NCBI GenBank assembly: GCA_030922375.1
Contig: JAVEPB010000227.1
Coordinates: forward strand, 1 to 62,811
Length of the DNA: 62,811 bases
Direction of reading: 5' to 3'
Source of the DNA: a bacterium
GTDB lineage: Bacteria; UBA8248
Shown: in pieces, positions 33,236-41,971 of the stretch
How the letters are laid out: each line of letters starts with the position of its first letter
Numbering within the stretch: the first letter of the stretch is position 1
Notes under the pieces: generated by a model
What the model saw: only the letters and a program-made list of their open reading frames with translations
The model's database searches: none
What the model was told of the DNA's origin: nothing
Program-made: the position numbers and the translations under genes

Positions 33236-33652
33236 TCAATCCCCTTCGGCGTATTCCTCAAAAGTAAAGAAAAGCCCGTCGAGGACGCGGGCGGCCTGCT
33301 CGTCCACCCCCGCGCGGTCGAGGGGAAGATCCACGGCGTAGCGGAAGACGCCGTCGTGGTAGTGCTCGACCTTGTGCTCTTCTTCCTCGCCGGCCTCCTC
33401 CATTCCGTCGTAGATGAAATCGTCGATCGGGTCCTTGCTGTCGAGGATGGCGTGTTCGATGTCCTCGTTGACGGTCCGGTTCGAGGTGGCGAAGCTGATG
33501 CGGAGATTATTATCCGCCTCGTTTTTTTCCATCTCGAACCAGCTTTCGTCGGAGAACCGGAGCCGGATGATCTTCCCCGCCGGATCGGGCTCCATCGTGA
33601 ACCGGTCGTCAGTCGAATACCGCTTGATCATTCCCGTGATGATGTCAGCCAC
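33236..33652 (-). CDS. Conserved-looking acidic protein of unknown function
   Basis: 138 aa from GTG 33652, chosen for GGAGG 7 nt upstream. Rich in Asp/Glu with beta-strand character (IIRLRFSDESWFEMEK, LRISFATSNRTVNED) followed by an acidic stretch (DFIYDGMEEAGEEEEH). No signal peptide or membrane segment; no family recognised. Codon use matches its neighbours, so I take it as real. Confidence 0.65.
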   Translation of the reverse strand: MADIITGMIKRYSTDDRFTMEPDPAGKIIRLRFSDESWFEMEKNEADNNLRISFATSNRTVNEDIEHAILDSKDPIDDFIYDGMEEAGEEEEHKVEHYHDGVFRYAVDLPLDRAGVDEQAARVLDGLFFTFEEYAEGD

Positions 33653-33830
33653 GCTGTCGCCTCCGTTACGCGATAATATATTGGGTGTGGTTTTCGTTCG
33701 GCCCGCGCCGAACCAAATTGGCCGAACCTGAAGCGGCGGCAATATAGCTTGGGGAGGGCCGGGTTTCCAGAGGGGAGCTGGTCTCGAAACGGGAGCGGCG
33801 CATCCGTTTTTCTCTTGTTTTCCGGGGTTT

Positions 33831-34223
33831 CTACTCAGCCGGCGGGTCGATATACACCTTTTGCGCTTCATCCAGGTTGTCCACGCCGATATAGCAGAAG
33901 ATGACGAAATCGGACTCCTCCCCGATGTTTTCAAATGCATGAATTTCCCCCTTGTAGACGTAGGCGAAATCCTCTCCCGAAAAATCCATCTCCTCGAGCA
34001 AATGATCGGGCCCGACGAGCAGGCGGCCCCGGCCCCTGACCTTGTACATCGCCATATCGGCGTTGACGTTGAAATGGCGCCGGGTCCTGCCTCCCGGGGG
34101 GATCTCGAAATAGCCCATCACCATGCCGGGGTTTTCCACGGCCGCGCTGCTAATCCCGATTTGCGTCACCGCCGGCGATGCGCTCTCGCGGTCTTCATTG
34201 TATTCGCGGACAATCGTTGACAT
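33831..34223 (-). CDS. Cupin domain protein
   Basis: 130 aa. Cupin motif 1 is altered: GGRTRRHFNVNADMAMYKVRG, where the usual HxH is RHF. Motif 2 is GEDFAYVYKGEIHAFENIG with the terminal His retained. C-terminus FCYIGVDNLDEAQKVYIDPP parallels the tails of the two cupins downstream (YAGVGSLKEAGTVFVEPP), so these three are paralogues. Head of a three-cupin row on the minus strand end; role unknown. Confidence 0.82.
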   Translation of the reverse strand: MSTIVREYNEDRESASPAVTQIGISSAAVENPGMVMGYFEIPPGGRTRRHFNVNADMAMYKVRGRGRLLVGPDHLLEEMDFSGEDFAYVYKGEIHAFENIGEESDFVIFCYIGVDNLDEAQKVYIDPPAE

Positions 34224-34275
34224 TTCCTATCTCCAATACGCCTAAGAGGTTTGCGTTCTCTGTATTTCGGGACCT

Positions 34276-34671
34276 TTACTTTTTCGGGGGCTCGACGAAA
34301 ACGGTCCCGGCCTCCTTGAGAGAGCCCACCCCGGCGTAGCAAAAGACCAGCTCGGTGGCCTCGCCGCACCCAACGGCGCTGTGCAACTCGCCCCTGGGAA
34401 TGAAATTGAAATCCCCCGGTATGAAATCCTGCTCGACGGTATCGAATCCGGGTCCGATCAGAAGGCGGACCGGCCCTTTGATCCGGTACTGGCCGGTGTT
34501 GCAGTTGTTGTGGTAGTGGCGCTGGTTTTTTACGTCGGGGGACGAGCGCGTCAGACCCATGACCGCCTTGGCGCCCTCGACCGTCTCGTTGTTGATGCCG
34601 AAGAAAATCCCGCACGGCGGCTCGTAGGTGGTGTTCGCCATGATGTCCTTGAGGTGAATGACCTTGGCCAT
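34276..34671 (-). CDS. Cupin protein, NTTYEPPCGIFFGIN subtype
   Basis: 131 aa, the same length and plan as the gene at 34697. Both share MAKVIHLK, then TYEPPCGIFFGIN-ETVE, a metal site NQRHYHNNCN, and GDFNFIPRGELHSA with a C-terminal YAGVGSLKEAGTVFVEPP. Identity between them is high, so a recent tandem duplication is likely. The RHYHNNCN site (His-x-His-x-x-Cys) is unusual for a cupin and may bind metal differently. Confidence 0.84.
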   Translation of the reverse strand: MAKVIHLKDIMANTTYEPPCGIFFGINNETVEGAKAVMGLTRSSPDVKNQRHYHNNCNTGQYRIKGPVRLLIGPGFDTVEQDFIPGDFNFIPRGELHSAVGCGEATELVFCYAGVGSLKEAGTVFVEPPKK

Positions 34672-34696
34672 GCTGCGCCTTTCTTAGCCGGCGGGC

Positions 34697-35092
34697 TTAT
34701 TGGTGGGGCGGCTCGATAAAAACGGTCCCGGTTTCCTTGAGCGAGCCGACTCCGGCGTAGATGAAGATCAACTCGTTCGATTCTCCGGTCCCCTTGGCGC
34801 TGTGCAGCTCGCCCTTGGGAATGAAGTGGAAATCTCCGGGGAGAAAGTCTTTTTCCTCGGTTTCGTGAAACGCTCCGCACATCAGCTTGTCGCTTCCCGC
34901 GATCTTGAATTGTCCGACGTTGCAGTTGTTGTGGTAGTGGCGCTGGTTCCGCATGTCGGGTCCCGAGCGCGTCAGACCCATGACGATTTTGGCGTCCTCG
35001 ACCGTCTCGCTGTTGATGCCGAAGAAAATTCCGCACGGCGGCTCGTAGGTGGTGTTCGCCATGATGTTTTTCAGGTGAATTACTTTCGCCAC
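34697..35092 (-). CDS. Cupin protein, NTTYEPPCGIFFGIN subtype (paralogue)
   Basis: 131 aa from GTG 35092 (AGGGAGGGGAG upstream); its paralogue is 25 nt downstream. Same RHYHNNCN metal site and GELHSAKGTGESNELIF segment. Transcribed first in the three-cupin row 35092 to 33831. No dedicated terminator seen. Function unknown. Confidence 0.84.
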   Translation of the reverse strand: MAKVIHLKNIMANTTYEPPCGIFFGINSETVEDAKIVMGLTRSGPDMRNQRHYHNNCNVGQFKIAGSDKLMCGAFHETEEKDFLPGDFHFIPKGELHSAKGTGESNELIFIYAGVGSLKETGTVFIEPPHQ

Positions 35093-35264
35093 TTCGCTCC
35101 CCTCCCTGGCTATGTCCGTGAAACATATTTGTGAATGCGCGTAATTTAGCATAATAAAGGGATACACCCTACTGAGTTGATCGCGGCGGCCCTTTCGCAC
35201 CGCCCGCCGCCGGGCCTGGGATGCCCCGTGATGCATTTTGTCTCATAAAGAGGAGGAACCGCCG

Positions 35265-35717
35265 ATGTCCGAACGCCCCAAGGAGATGGACGAGTTTTTG
35301 ACCGCTCCCCGGATGGCCCGGATCGCCACAATGAGCGCCAATAACACCTCGCACGTTGTGCCGGTCGTCTACATTTTCGATCCCGAGGAGGGGACCTTCC
35401 ACCTCAGCACCGGGGCGGAGTCGGTTACGGTCCGCAACCTGAAGCGGAATCCCTCGATGACCATTTGCGTGGACGACGACGAATTTCCGTTCCGGGCGGT
35501 GATGGTCGAGGGTGAGCCGCATGTCACGGAGCCCCTGGGGACCGACCACGAAGGCCTCAAAAGGCTGATTGACCATTTCTACCGGCCCGGAATGTGGGAG
35601 GAGTGGGTAAATATGCCTTCGGCCCAGAAAATTCGGGTGCGAATCACCCTGACGCCGCGGCGGTGGAAGTGGTGGGATCAGCGGCGCAAGATAAACGGGT
35701 CCGTCAGGATTGGCTAG
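35265..35717 (+). CDS. Pyridoxamine 5'-phosphate oxidase-like FMN-binding split-barrel protein
   Basis: 150 aa from ATG 35265 (AGGAGG 8 nt upstream). FMN/F420 split barrel: ARIATMSANNTSHVVPVVYIFD at the front, LKRNPSMTICVDDDEFPFRAVMVEGEP in the middle, ending RVRITLTPRRWKWWDQRR. The W-W pair at the end is a frequent PPOX-like family feature. Probably a flavin- or F420-dependent reductase. 63 nt upstream of the MDR dehydrogenase gene. Confidence 0.85.
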   Translation: MSERPKEMDEFLTAPRMARIATMSANNTSHVVPVVYIFDPEEGTFHLSTGAESVTVRNLKRNPSMTICVDDDEFPFRAVMVEGEPHVTEPLGTDHEGLKRLIDHFYRPGMWEEWVNMPSAQKIRVRITLTPRRWKWWDQRRKINGSVRIG

Positions 35718-35779
35718 GAGCGCTACCGCGCCCGAGCTTCCTCGCCCAAGATTGCGCGCCCAAACTGGAGATAAGGTAA

Positions 35780-36781
35780 ATGGCGGCGAACCGGATGATG
35801 GCGCTCCAGATTGAGGAGCACGGCGGCCCCGAGGTGATGCGGATCGCCGAGGTTCCCGTTCCGGAGCCGGGGCCCGGCGAGGTCCTGGTGAGGATGGAGG
35901 CCTGCGGGCTGAATTTCTCGGACATCATGGCCCGGGAGGGGCGCTATCTCCGGGAAACGCAGCTGCCCCATATTCTGGGCCATGAATTTTGCGGCATCGT
36001 CGATAAACTCGGCCCGGACTGTGGAGGGTGGAGCGAGGGCCAAAGGGTGATCGGCATCTCTCAGGCGGGCGGCTCGCTGGCCGACTTCATCGTCGCCCCG
36101 GCGGCCAAACTCTCCGCTTGCCCCGAGGGGCTTTCTCCTCCGGAGGGAGCGGCCCTTCTCGTCCAGGGCCTCACGGCGGTTCACCTGATCGACAAGGCGG
36201 CCAGGGTTCAGCCCGGCGAGACGGTTCTCGTCCACGCCGCTGCGGGCGGCGTGGGCTCCCTCGCCGTTCAGATCGCCCGCGTCAGGGGCGCCCGGGTGAT
36301 CGGGACATCATCGAGCGATGCGAAGCGCCGCTTTATCGAGGAGCTGGGCGGCACGGCCATCGACTACACGCGGGGGGACTGGGTGGAAGAGGTCCTCTCC
36401 CTCACCGAGGGAAGGGGAGCGGAGGTGATCCTCGAGTCCGTCGGAGGGGAGGTTCTCGATCGCTCCTACAGGGAGGCGCTCGCGGACTTCGGCCGGCTGG
36501 TGGTCTACGGGGTCGCCAGCGGCGATGTGGTGAATTTCAACAACTACGACATACTCGCCTCGAATAAATCCCTCATCGGGTATTGGCTCGGACCCCACCT
36601 GGCGGGTTACCCGGATCTCGTCCGGGCGGCGCAGGAAAACCTCGTGTCGATGGTCGGCAGCGGGGATATCCGCCTCATCGTGGGCGAGACTTTCCCCCTG
36701 GAGCGGGCCGCCGACGCCTTCGCACACCTTCAGGGGCGAAAGAGCGTCGGCAAGGTGGTCGTCACCTCCCGGGAAGGATGA
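35780..36781 (+). CDS. NADPH:quinone oxidoreductase (MDR family)
   Basis: 333 aa. Zinc-free medium-chain reductase: GPGEVLVRMEACGLNFSDI, GHEFCGIVDKLG, the nucleotide site VHAAAGGVGSLAVQIAR (~residues 152-168), and FPLERAADAFAHLQGRKSVGKVV at the end. Reduces quinones or enals with NADPH. It follows the PPOX-like gene; both may act on the same intermediate. Confidence 0.92.
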   Translation: MAANRMMALQIEEHGGPEVMRIAEVPVPEPGPGEVLVRMEACGLNFSDIMAREGRYLRETQLPHILGHEFCGIVDKLGPDCGGWSEGQRVIGISQAGGSLADFIVAPAAKLSACPEGLSPPEGAALLVQGLTAVHLIDKAARVQPGETVLVHAAAGGVGSLAVQIARVRGARVIGTSSSDAKRRFIEELGGTAIDYTRGDWVEEVLSLTEGRGAEVILESVGGEVLDRSYREALADFGRLVVYGVASGDVVNFNNYDILASNKSLIGYWLGPHLAGYPDLVRAAQENLVSMVGSGDIRLIVGETFPLERAADAFAHLQGRKSVGKVVVTSREG

Positions 36782-36841
36782 GAGGCCCTGGGCCCGAACG
36801 AGAGGCCCGATGCCCAGATTGAGAGGCCTGGTCTATTTGGC

Positions 36842-37573
36842 CTACGCGGGCGTTCCCTGGATGCCCCAGGACGTGTCCTTGGCCGTGATGAATTTGTAGT
36901 CCTCATCGCCGACGGTCACCGCCGAGTGTACCGCGTTCGCCGGTACGTGGATGATGTCTCCTGCCTTCACCCTGTGCGACTCGCCTTCGATAGTCATGTC
37001 GACGGACCCGCTGCGCACGAAGATCATTTGCTCGTTCGGGTGGCTGTGCGGGTCGGCCTTGGTGCCGGCCGGTATGGTGATGTCCCCGAAGATGAGTCTC
37101 TCTCCGGTGACCCAGGCCCCGTTCGCGGGGCTGTAGCCCTCGCCCGCCAGCCTGTTCTCCATCTTCGCGGTGTCGTAGTAGAAGGGGATTCGGTCCTCTT
37201 TGGCCTCAATTCCGTGCGTCGCCGAGCCGGCGGGCGTCCCCTGGATGCCCCAGGCGGTGTCCTTGGCGGTGACGAAAATATAATCCTCGCCGCTGATCAC
37301 CTCGGCGGAGTGAATGGCGTTGGCGGGTCGGTAGGAAATATTGCCCTTCGAGAGGATTTGGGTTTCGCCCTCGATGGTCACCCTCATTTGACCGCCCAGG
37401 ACGATGCTGAATTGTTCGTTCGGGTGGCTGTGGGGGTCGGACTTTGTTCCCCCCGGAATCATGATGAGCCCGAAAATGATTTTCTCTCCGGTGACCCATG
37501 ATCCCTTCGCTGGGCTGTAGCCCTCCCCGGCCAGATTTTTTTCCATTTCACCGGTGCTGTAGAAATACTGCAT
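36842..37573 (-). CDS. Double-cupin protein
   Basis: 243 aa with two similar cupins, each ~115 residues. Each half has LAGEGYSPA-G-WVTGE, then GTK-DPHSHPNEQ (HxH plus E/Q) and a closing NAIHSAEV or NAVHSAVT His. Each half ends with KDT-WGIQGTPA. The same pattern occurs in the single cupin at 37657, so the gene arose by internal duplication. Likely a metal-dependent enzyme; product unknown. Confidence 0.87.
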   Translation of the reverse strand: MQYFYSTGEMEKNLAGEGYSPAKGSWVTGEKIIFGLIMIPGGTKSDPHSHPNEQFSIVLGGQMRVTIEGETQILSKGNISYRPANAIHSAEVISGEDYIFVTAKDTAWGIQGTPAGSATHGIEAKEDRIPFYYDTAKMENRLAGEGYSPANGAWVTGERLIFGDITIPAGTKADPHSHPNEQMIFVRSGSVDMTIEGESHRVKAGDIIHVPANAVHSAVTVGDEDYKFITAKDTSWGIQGTPA

Positions 37574-37656
37574 TGGTGTATCTCCCCTCGGTTGGTTTTA
37601 AAAGTCCATTAAAATAATTGGTTTCCTCCGCGCCGAAGATTCTTTGAAAGAGCCGC

Positions 37657-38106
37657 TTAGCGGGAGGTTTTCTTTTTCGCGGTCTTTTTTTTCGTTTTTT
37701 TCTTCACCGTCTTTTTGGCAGCGCTCTTGGTTATAGCTTTGTTCTCTCCCGCCTTGATGCCGTGAATTCCCCAGGATGCGTCCTTGCAGGTGATGAAAAT
37801 ATGGTCCTCCTCGCCGATGACCGTGGCACTGTGAACCGCGCCCGCCGGCGTGTGGATGATATCGCCGGGGCCCGCGATTTTCGATTTGCCGGAGATGACC
37901 ATCCGCACGCGGCCCTGAACGACGTAGCTGAACTGCTCGTTCGGGTGGCTGTGGGGCTCGGCCTTCGTCCCCGCAGGGATGGTGATTTTCCCAAAGATTA
38001 ATCGCTCGCCCTCGATGAAGGGCCCGTGCGCGGTGGAGTAATCGCCCCCGGCATGGCGGGCCTTCATGGTCCGGGTGTTATGAACGAATTTCTTGAATTT
38101 GGCCAT
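37657..38106 (-). CDS. Cupin with lysine-rich C-terminal tail
   Basis: 149 aa from ATG 38106. The body (about 1-128) aligns with one half of the neighbouring double cupin: GTKAEPHSHPNEQFSYVVQG, GDIIHTPAGAVHSATV and CKDASWGIHGIKAG. The last ~19 residues are almost all Lys/Thr/Ala (KKKTKKKTAKKKTSR), a histone H1-like tail that could bind nucleic acid or membranes. Transcribed toward the double cupin, 84 nt ahead. Confidence 0.85.
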   Translation of the reverse strand: MAKFKKFVHNTRTMKARHAGGDYSTAHGPFIEGERLIFGKITIPAGTKAEPHSHPNEQFSYVVQGRVRMVISGKSKIAGPGDIIHTPAGAVHSATVIGEEDHIFITCKDASWGIHGIKAGENKAITKSAAKKTVKKKTKKKTAKKKTSR

Positions 38107-38140
38107 TACGGGTCTCCATATAGCCGCCGGGCGGAGCAAG

Positions 38141-38172
38141 AAAAAAAGGGCCTCCCCGTTGCGGGGAGGCCC
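38141..38172 (-). terminator. Terminator after tctC of the first TTT system
   Basis: GGGCCTCCCCG / CGGGGAGGCCC (38148-38172), 3-nt loop, with seven T on the minus strand (AAAAAAA at 38141-38147). Ends the TctBAC transcript. Confidence 0.9.
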
Positions 38173-38188
38173 CTCGATTCCGGAATTC

Positions 38189-39169
38189 TTACTTGGCGGT
38201 CATCGCTTTGATGAGCGCGGTGAACTCCTTGTAGCGTTGGGCGCGGGTATTGTCGTAGTCCGCTCCGCCGACGAACACAACACCCTCGCCGATGCTCCGC
38301 ATGAAGCGTTTGAAGGACTTGTTTTTCGTCAGCTTGACGAATGCGTCCCGCAGGGTCTGGAGACGGCCCGCGGGCGTCTTAGAGGGCGCCATGAAGATGC
38401 GGTCCATCTGGAAGCTGACCGAGTTAAAGCCGAGCTCTCCGGCCGAGGGCACGCCCTTGAAAACGGGGTCTTTCGAGAGGCGCTTGGGGCCCGTGACGAG
38501 CAGGGCCCGGAGCTTTCCGGACTTGGCGTGAGGCCGGGCCTGGGTCGGGAACGCCATGCCGATGTCGTCCTGGCCCGAGAGGAGGGCGCGCAGCGAGGGG
38601 CCGCCGCCTTTGTGGGGGATGAATTTCACCTTGATTCCGGCGGCTTTCACCAGCTGCATCGAGGGTGTGTGGCCGGCGCCCCAAACGCCGCTGTGGCCCC
38701 ACTTGAGCTTCCCGGGGTTCTTTTTCGCGTAGGCGATAACGTCCTTCATGGATTTCCAGGGTCTGCTGGTCAGGGAGATGAACATCGGCTGACCGTGATT
38801 GATCTTGGCGACAGTCTTGAAGTCCCGCATGGTGTTGAAGGGGACTTTCCGCGTCTGCGGAACAAGCTGATCGAAGCCGTTGTGGGTGAAGAGGATGGTG
38901 TAGCCGTCGGCCTTGGCCTTGGCGACGAATCCCGTCCCCTTCATTCCGGCGCCGCCGGGCACCAGCTTGACGATCATCGGTTGGCCGAGGATGTCGGCGA
39001 TGATGCTCGTGATGCCCCGCGCGTGGAGGTCGTGGCTTCCGCCCGCGCCCACGGGCAGGACCAGCGTGATGGGCCGGTCGGGATAGGCCGCGGACGCAGC
39101 CATCGGCGAAGCAAGAAGGGCGGCGAGCGCGATCATGCCGACGAAGAACATTGAAATCGAGCGTTTCAT
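38189..39169 (-). CDS. Tripartite tricarboxylate transporter, periplasmic binding protein (TctC)
   Basis: 326 aa from ATG 39169, signal peptide 1-~27 (ALLASPMAASA|AYPDRP). Family marks: PDRPITLVLPVGAGGSHD, IVKLVPGGAGMKG, SLRALLSGQDDIGMA and FMAPSKTPAGRLQ. Binds a carboxylate-type solute and delivers it to TctAB. Substrate cannot be predicted. Last gene of TctB-TctA-TctC. Confidence 0.92.
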   Translation of the reverse strand: MKRSISMFFVGMIALAALLASPMAASAAYPDRPITLVLPVGAGGSHDLHARGITSIIADILGQPMIVKLVPGGAGMKGTGFVAKAKADGYTILFTHNGFDQLVPQTRKVPFNTMRDFKTVAKINHGQPMFISLTSRPWKSMKDVIAYAKKNPGKLKWGHSGVWGAGHTPSMQLVKAAGIKVKFIPHKGGGPSLRALLSGQDDIGMAFPTQARPHAKSGKLRALLVTGPKRLSKDPVFKGVPSAGELGFNSVSFQMDRIFMAPSKTPAGRLQTLRDAFVKLTKNKSFKRFMRSIGEGVVFVGGADYDNTRAQRYKEFTALIKAMTAK

Positions 39170-39197
39170 TTGGTTCTCCTTTCCGTAAATAGGTGCG

Positions 39198-40703
39198 TTA
39201 GGCCGGCCGTTGCTTGAGCCGCCGGCGAATCCATGGACCGACAACCAAAAACAGGCTCCAGATGATTGCCGCCGTTAAAAACACCGAGGCAATCGGCCGT
39301 TGAACGAACAGGTAATGAAATATTGTCCCGTCCGCGTAAAGTATGGTCTGGCTCAGCCGGTACTCGATCGGCTCGGCCAGCACGAACGCGATGATCAGCG
39401 GCGCGAGATCAAACTGGAATTTCCTCAGTATATATGAGCAGACGCCGATGATCACCATAATTATCACGTCCGAATCCGCCCCGGTGGATAAGGTGCCTAC
39501 GAACGCGAGGGACAAAATGATGGGAATAAGATAGGCCTTTTTGAACTGAATCGCCCGCGCAAACGGTTTGAGGAGGACAAAGCCCAGAAAGATGAACAGG
39601 ATATTGGCCAAAACGATGGCGATCAGCAGGGCGTACATGAGAGGGCCCTGTTCCTGGAATATTTGGGGTCCGGGCCGCATGCCGTGGGCCACGAAGGCGC
39701 CAAGGAGAATGGCCGTTACGTTGTCGCCCGGAATTCCCAGGGTCAGGAGCGGGACCAGGGTGGGGCCGTTGACGGCGTTGTTGGCCGCCTCGGGCCCGGC
39801 GATGCCGTCGAGTTCGCCCTGGCCGTATGTCTCCGGGTGGCTCGAGGCGCGCTTCGCCGCGCTGTAGCCGAGGAAGGCGGCGACGACCTGGCCCACGCCG
39901 GGGACCATGCCGATGCCGGTGCCGATGGCCGTCGAGCGGAAAATGGTGCGGATCGATCCCTTGAACTCGCTCCACCTGAGACGCTCTCCGGTCTTGGACA
40001 GATCGACATTCTCGGAGATGAACCGAACCGCTCTCGACTCCACCGCTTCGATGACCTCGGGGATGGCGAATACGCCGATGGCCAGGGGGATGAGCGGAAT
40101 TCCCGCGCTCAAGGCCTCGATATCGAAAGTCATCCGCGTCGCGCCGGTCGTGGCGTCGGTGCCGATAAAACCCAGGCCCATGCCGAGGAAGGCCGCGATC
40201 GCGCCCTTGAGGCCCGACTCGCTCGATACGCTCGCGATCAGAACGAGGGAGAAGATGATGACGGCGAAGACCTCGGGCGGCCCGACCATAAGCGTGATAA
40301 TGGCGATGGGTCCGATCATCACCAGCGTGAATATGTCCGAGAGTGTATCGCCGATGGTGGATGAGTAGAGCGCCATTTCGAGGGCTTTTCGCCCCTTTCC
40401 TTTTCGGGTGAGGGCCGGTCCGTCGAAGGTGGTGGCGATAGAGGCGCCTGTTCCGGGGATGCCGACCAGGATGGCCGAGATGCTGCCGCCATAGATTCCG
40501 CCCTTGTAGACGCCGACCAGAAAGGGGATGCCCAGCATGGGCTCGAGCTTGAATGAAACCGGGAGCAGAACCGACATGGCCAGGATCGTCGTCAGGCCCG
40601 GCATCGCGCCGACGAACATCCCCACGACGAGGCCGGCGGAGATATAAAGATAAGTGTCCCATCTAAGGAGAAGGGCGAATCCCTGAAAAAACGCGTCGAG
40701 CAT
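39198..40703 (-). CDS. Tripartite tricarboxylate transporter, large permease (TctA)
   Basis: 501 aa with 11-12 hydrophobic segments. The signature GAMPGLTTILAMSVLLPVSF near residue 32 and the GIPGTGAS...TFDGPALTRKGKG region are standard. Forms the channel subunit of the inner-membrane TTT complex, driven by ion gradient. Starts 9 nt after tctB. One gene for the usual three-component set; order B-A-C. Confidence 0.93.
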   Translation of the reverse strand: MLDAFFQGFALLLRWDTYLYISAGLVVGMFVGAMPGLTTILAMSVLLPVSFKLEPMLGIPFLVGVYKGGIYGGSISAILVGIPGTGASIATTFDGPALTRKGKGRKALEMALYSSTIGDTLSDIFTLVMIGPIAIITLMVGPPEVFAVIIFSLVLIASVSSESGLKGAIAAFLGMGLGFIGTDATTGATRMTFDIEALSAGIPLIPLAIGVFAIPEVIEAVESRAVRFISENVDLSKTGERLRWSEFKGSIRTIFRSTAIGTGIGMVPGVGQVVAAFLGYSAAKRASSHPETYGQGELDGIAGPEAANNAVNGPTLVPLLTLGIPGDNVTAILLGAFVAHGMRPGPQIFQEQGPLMYALLIAIVLANILFIFLGFVLLKPFARAIQFKKAYLIPIILSLAFVGTLSTGADSDVIIMVIIGVCSYILRKFQFDLAPLIIAFVLAEPIEYRLSQTILYADGTIFHYLFVQRPIASVFLTAAIIWSLFLVVGPWIRRRLKQRPA

Positions 40704-40712
40704 GTAGGCTCC

Positions 40713-41291
40713 TCAACCGCCGAGGAAAATGACGGTCAAAAACTTCATTATCCCGTCTTCGATATTGGCGATGAATTCGATCTCGCCTCGGGGAAGGGAG
40801 ATGAGAAGCAGCCGCTCGAATATGAAACGGATGACGATGGGGACGAGAATCGACACGGATACGATTGTCTGCCACTGCCGGAGACCGAGGAAGATGGCGA
40901 GGCTCGCCGTCATCAAGAGGGTTGAAAGACCGTAGCCCAGAAAAGTTACGAGATAAGAGTAGACGGCGGCGGCGGCTATCATCACCGCCGCCCGCGAGAA
41001 CCGATCCACATCGTCGGCCGTGTCGCCGCCGGAGATGTCCCGGAGCTGGCTAATCGATTGGCCGAGGTACCTCAGGCACAAAAGGGTAAGAAGACCGAAG
41101 GCGAGGCGCGGAAAGAAAATCGGCGACAGGGTGGTGACATCCTGGGCAGCCGGGATGCCGCCCAAGGCGATCAGGTTAGGCATGAAGATGGACAGCGACG
41201 CGGCGATTAACGACAGCGCAGCGGCGAGAACCGCTTCGAGCCGGAGCATCGCCGGGCTGATCTGATTCACCTTCTGGCTATCTCCGGCCAT
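40713..41291 (-). CDS. Tripartite tricarboxylate transporter, small membrane subunit (TctB)
   Basis: 192 aa, four hydrophobic segments; FFPRLAFGLLTLLCLRYL at residues ~58-75 is a TctB marker. First gene of the set. Upstream (41292-41509) is an AT-rich divergent promoter region with near-palindrome GCGTATTA/TAATTACGC at 41336-41357 that could be an operator. Confidence 0.85.
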   Translation of the reverse strand: MAGDSQKVNQISPAMLRLEAVLAAALSLIAASLSIFMPNLIALGGIPAAQDVTTLSPIFFPRLAFGLLTLLCLRYLGQSISQLRDISGGDTADDVDRFSRAAVMIAAAAVYSYLVTFLGYGLSTLLMTASLAIFLGLRQWQTIVSVSILVPIVIRFIFERLLLISLPRGEIEFIANIEDGIMKFLTVIFLGG

Positions 41292-41509
41292 GGACGCTCC
41301 AATCGGGCCAATCGGTACAAAATAAAACGGATTAAGCGTATTATCCCCTAATTACGCAGTACCGGCAATTAAAATCCAAATAGCCCGGAAAGCCGCCGGT
41401 AGCCCTATCTTGGCGGTCGCCGGAGCGGGCGGTTTGACCCGGCGGGCGGGCTGGGTTTTTCATCTTCCGGCGATGAGCCGATGGACACCACATCAGAGGA
41501 AGGCCAGCC

Positions 41510-41911
41510 ATGAACACCGAAAAATCAATGAAAATCATCAATTCCGTCGAAGTGAACAAGGACCTGGAATACGAGCCTCCCTACACCATCCTTTGGGGGG
41601 TGAACGACGAGACCACCGGAACAACGGTGATGACGATGGCGCGGACGATCATCCCCCCCGGCGGGAAGAACAAGATGCACTATCACGCCTGCGACGCGAC
41701 CTTTTACGTCGCCAGGGGGCCCATTTACGTTTACTCGGGCGACCCCGAGAACCCCGATCGCCAGTTAGTGGAGGCGGGGAACTTTTGCTACGCCCCGGCC
41801 GGGGTGGTGCACGGGCAGGAGAACCCGAGCAAGACCGAGGTGGCCGAGCTTATCGCCACCTACGGCAACTGCTCCCACCGCGATAAGGCGGGTACGGTGT
41901 TCGTCCAATAG
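41510..41911 (+). CDS. Cupin domain protein
   Basis: 133 aa. Same front end as the 34276/34697 proteins (EYEPPYTILWGVNDETTGTTVM), but motif 1 is NKMHYHACDATFYVARG and motif 2 APAGVVHGQENPS. The C-terminus DKAGTVFVQ is also shared. So this is a third, more divergent member of that subtype. AGGAAGG precedes the ATG. Starts a plus-strand row with two EthD-like genes. Confidence 0.83.
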   Translation: MNTEKSMKIINSVEVNKDLEYEPPYTILWGVNDETTGTTVMTMARTIIPPGGKNKMHYHACDATFYVARGPIYVYSGDPENPDRQLVEAGNFCYAPAGVVHGQENPSKTEVAELIATYGNCSHRDKAGTVFVQ

Positions 41912-41971
41912 GGCTCGTCCGGAGCTTTGGTTTTGGCTGATTAGATATCTCTCTTATTTTCGAGGTGACTC

